DNA of 64,000 nucleotides, from positions 7,039,501 through 7,103,500 of the forward strand of contig JAMPIT010000417.1 of assembly GCA_026261815.1 (NCBI GenBank), read 5' to 3'. Source of the stretch: Monarcha castaneiventris obscurior (lineage: Eukaryota > Chordata > Aves > Passeriformes > Monarchidae). The notes under the pieces are model-generated. The model saw nothing but the letters and a program-made list of their open reading frames with translations. It searched no databases and was not told the origin of the DNA. Each line of letters opens with the position of its first letter. The stretch's first letter is position 1. The position numbers and the translations under genes are program-made. Below, in pieces: positions 60,480 through 64,000 of this stretch.

Positions 60480-63400
60480 GCTCATTCTCATTCTGCACTA
60501 TATTTGAAGGCTGCTGTTCCATTGACGAGTGTCACTTCCTGACCTCGCCCAGGGCTGCATGCCAGTGCGATGTTTCCATTTGATCTCCTCCAGAGAATCC
60601 TGTTACAACCCGATCAGCAGAACCGTGGAGCAGCTGAAAGTGCCGCGTTGGTGCCGAAGAGAGAGCTCTAGAAATGTGATGTGCCTGTCACCTTAGTGAA
60701 CAGGCCTGTGGGTGTTGGGTGAAAACGTGCTTTCTCTTGGGAGAGGCACAGAGCCCTTCCCAGGTTAGTCCCTAGCAAGAGGGACAGCTGCCAGCACGGC
60801 ACAGACAGTGGACAAGATCCGTGCAAACTCAAGCTGCACAAGACAGTAAAGAGCAGTGAATCTTCTGGTGGCTTCTCCATTCAGTAATGGTAACTGATTT
60901 TTACACTGATTGGTGGGAAAAGAGCCCCATTTATATGAATACGACTTCATACAGGATGTGTACATACTTGTTACTGTAGTGCTGTAAGGAATACAAAAGG
61001 CTCTGTATAAATCAATATGAATTGGTAATCCAACTTTTGGATGTACTTTGCCTCTCTTCCTCATTGTTTATTCAGTGTGTGGGAACTGTCTGTATCCTGT
61101 CTATCCACATGCATTTTTCATGTTGTAAGCAGAAATCACTAATACACCAAGAGTACAGGTTGCACGCTTTGGGAGAGAAGGATCCAAGATGCTGACCTTG
61201 TCTTTGCCATAAGTAAAAAAATAATAAAATAATTCCCCTCTGTAAATTCTCTTTCCCCTTACTGGTGTTATTTTGTGAGCGTTTCTTGCTATGTTTTGCT
61301 CAGGGTTTTGGCGTGCTTGGAGCAGGTGAAGGAATATGATTTATTTTCCATAAGCCTAGGGAACCAGATATTTTCATTTCGGAGGAGCAAAAGATACCAC
61401 TCTCCATTGTTCCTGTAGTTTCACACTACAAAACAGATTTGAACTGTAGAAAGCAGATTTTGTTGGTTTGGCTGAAGTTACCATGGATGACTCAGGAGTT
61501 CTTCACCTGTGGATTTGGAAGGAATCACAGCTCCCAGACAGGTTCTGGTTCTCACAAAGTCCAAATGCTTAGAAACAAAATAGTTCCTGCTGGTTTTTTC
61601 ATACATCCCCACTACCAATCCTATCTAAAAATTGGAACCAAGTTGGACGGTGAAATTGCACTTTTTCAGCCACTGGATGTCAGTATTACACCGCCACTGT
61701 GGGGCCTTTCCAGGTGCTGGGAAAGGTTGGGTTTCTCTGGGGTGAAAGTCTTTCGGCTCTGACAGAGAAGTGATGAGAAAAACCATTATAGCTTTGGGGA
61801 GCGGCCTCACTGCAGTATGAGTGTGCCCTTTGGCTCCTGCAGAAACAGGCTGGGACCCTGCCTGCACAAACCTCACACAGCTTGTAGCCAGAGAGACAGA
61901 CAGACTTCAATGTTGGGGTCAATTCCACAGCCTTTTGACTCTTATGTTATGAAAATACAGGGCCTTTTCTCTTTTAAAATTAAGTTTACTTGTTATAAAT
62001 ACTGCATCTGACAGGGATACAGTCTAGAAAAAGCCTGCATGAAGGAACTTCTCTAAACAAAGTGTGCTGCCAGCTTGGGACAATTCTGAATGCAGGAATG
62101 TGAGAGGACAAGAATTTATAAACAGCTTTGATATTTGGAATTTGTAGTTAGGGTTTTTTTGAGATCAGACACTGGTTTATTATTTCCAAAAGTGCCATGA
62201 CATGGTTTTTTTATAGGCTTGCTGGGTTTTTAAATCAATGTACCCAAATGAGCTCTGGATAGTCAGTCACTAAAAACTACTGATATTTTCAGAAAAGGTC
62301 TTTGCTAACCCTGCCTTTTTTTCTGCTTTGGATGCCCTAAGCAGCAGCTGTCTTTTGGACACAGAAAGGAACCAACTACTTATCTTCATAGTGATTAAGA
62401 GAAAGGTTACTTTTTGGAAAGCCACAGTCAGTTGTGTGCTGATGCTCTTTATGGTACCTTATGTTTAAGTGTTTTCACGTGAAATGTGACATTTAACATG
62501 TGATATAATGCTGTGCTTTATCTGTGTCTAAAATGCAGACAGCACTGGAAAAGAAGATTGCTGTTGTTTAAAAAATGATTCATAAAAAAGTAATAAAAGA
62601 ATTGATGTTCTCTTGTTCTATATAAACACAGGCTGATTTGATTATTTGCTTACTTACATCTTTCCCCTGGAAGCTGCCTTTTAATCCATCCTTTTCCTAG
62701 AAGACTTCAGGGAAGTTTCAGCAGGCATATGGCATCAATATACGAGGGAAATAAACCATAAATATTTACAAAGATTTTGATCCTGTTTAAATACCAATTA
62801 TCCTTGTTTAAAAGTATTTATCCTAATAATTACTTTTCAGCAGAGACGCCTGCTAAGAATTCAGCATTTCCTATTTCCTTCAATTGAGTGGTGAGAAGTT
62901 TTCTCAGCCATTCTTGTGCATCCTTCATGGAACTTTTCAGGGAACAAGCAAGAGAAGAAGTAATACTTCATATGCCTGTGAGCTGTAAAAATGGGGACAG
63001 AAAAAAGGAATTTGTGTTTAAAATAGAGAAGAGCAGATTTCAACACGATTATTTTCTCCTTTCTAAGCCACCCATAACAGCAAAAAAGAAACACAAAAGA
63101 GCAGTTTAAGGAAAAACAAAGTAATGAATACTAGAATTAAATTAAATAGCAAGGGGAAATTAGGGAGATGTCAGATGTAATTTTCAAATTTGTATGTTGG
63201 TCACGTGACTAGTGCTACCATTCCTGCTTTACAAAACAACTGTAAAAATATCTTTAATGACTGTTAGTGCTCAGGACCTGAGCTTTAAATCCCAGTCAGA
63301 CACCTCCATGTCTGTAAGTGTTCTTAATATAGCAGGCTTATTTTGACATTACCTATTTTTATGTGTCATACCCAGGAAAGACATGCAGTTGCAGTAGAAA

Positions 63401-64000
63401 CAAGAGCAGTTTATGCATGTCTTGGGCACAGTGCTTAGCAGAAGTTTCAATTTGTTGTGCTGTCATGCTCACATTATATTGTTGGAAGGAAAAGGGAGAA
63501 AGAATTTTGTCAGCCCACAGCTAAAGGGAAAAATTGTTAATATGACGGCAGTGGTTTTAAATAGAGAATAATTCATAATACTACTTCGTTTTGTTTTTCC
63601 TGGAGGCAAAATTAAAACAATGCTTCATTAACATTATTTGAAGCTATTTTAAATACAGCTATTTTCAGCAAAACAATGCTAACATGTGGAGGTTTTTTAA
63701 TGAAAAAAGCAGACAATTAGGAAAATATTTTGAAAAATATTGTAGTCTTTTATGCAGTCTCGTTTTGCCAATTTTTTTTCACTATGTTTAGTCCTGAAAG
63801 TGAACCAGCGTGCACACAGGAGTTATCAGCTAGCAGTTATGCTGAGACTAGAAGTCATGCAGCTCTTCAGACAAGATTTTAATTAACTTTAAACGTTCCC
63901 ATTCCACCATCTTGGTTGGATCTATGGTACTTAACACCAGTAGCAGCCTAAAACTGTTTTGCAAAACCGTTTTGAGTCACCTTTAGCTGAATCTAAATAG
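60480..64000. other. AT-rich flank to the right of the CpG island, no supported gene
   Basis: A 107-codon + strand open frame (61439-61762) begins at a TTG and has no splice or conservation support that I can judge. No CR1 fragments are evident. If the CpG island is bidirectional, this would be intron 1 or 5' flank of a rightward gene. Confidence 0.45.

Overview
The window looks like nuclear DNA of a bird. Several stretches match the 3' ends of CR1 LINEs (for example around 9.22, 13.74, 15.78, 21.2, 26.1-27.1 and 38.2-38.4 kb), and about 0.6 kb at 34.94-35.54 kb matches a common avian endogenous-retrovirus LTR. Most of the DNA is AT-rich, stop-rich and has no long open frames, as expected of large introns and intergenic DNA. 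There are no prokaryotic operons, CRISPR arrays, rRNA genes or convincing tRNA genes. No exon could be matched with confidence to a named gene, so all gene symbols are left empty.

Layout. (1) 0-8.2 kb: a CpG-rich promoter region (two lobes, about 6.83-7.1 and 7.74-8.13 kb) followed leftward by short exon-like segments on the minus strand at 4.41-4.46, 3.02-3.20 and 1.45-1.52 kb. These join in a consistent reading phase and end in a stop codon at 1449. (2) 8-17.6 kb: mostly intron-like, with one strong minus-strand coding exon at 9.62-9.73 kb and weaker microexon candidates. (3) 17.6-58.8 kb: a probable minus-strand gene whose first exon lies in the CpG island at 58.8 kb. Its candidate coding exons are at 46.7, 41.7, 23.5 and 17.6-17.8 kb (terminal, with stop), and there is an alternative stop-containing exon at 20.8-20.9 kb. 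The introns hold CR1 copies, an ERV LTR, low-complexity tracts and one possible processed retrocopy (28.57-29.04 kb). (4) 58.3-60.3 kb: a large CpG island with eight CCAAT boxes, all in the same orientation and several about 31 bp apart, plus E-box palindromes; it may be a bidirectional promoter. (5) 60.4-64 kb: AT-rich DNA on the other side of the island with no gene I can support.

Candidate minus-strand exons were picked by hand from splice-site consensus, an open frame and phase compatibility. Some will be false positives, and confidences reflect that. The most unusual features are the one-way, regularly spaced CCAAT array at 59.06-59.91 kb, the alternative 3' ends of the 58.8 kb gene, and a 139-codon open frame followed by a 17-A tract flanked by short direct repeats.
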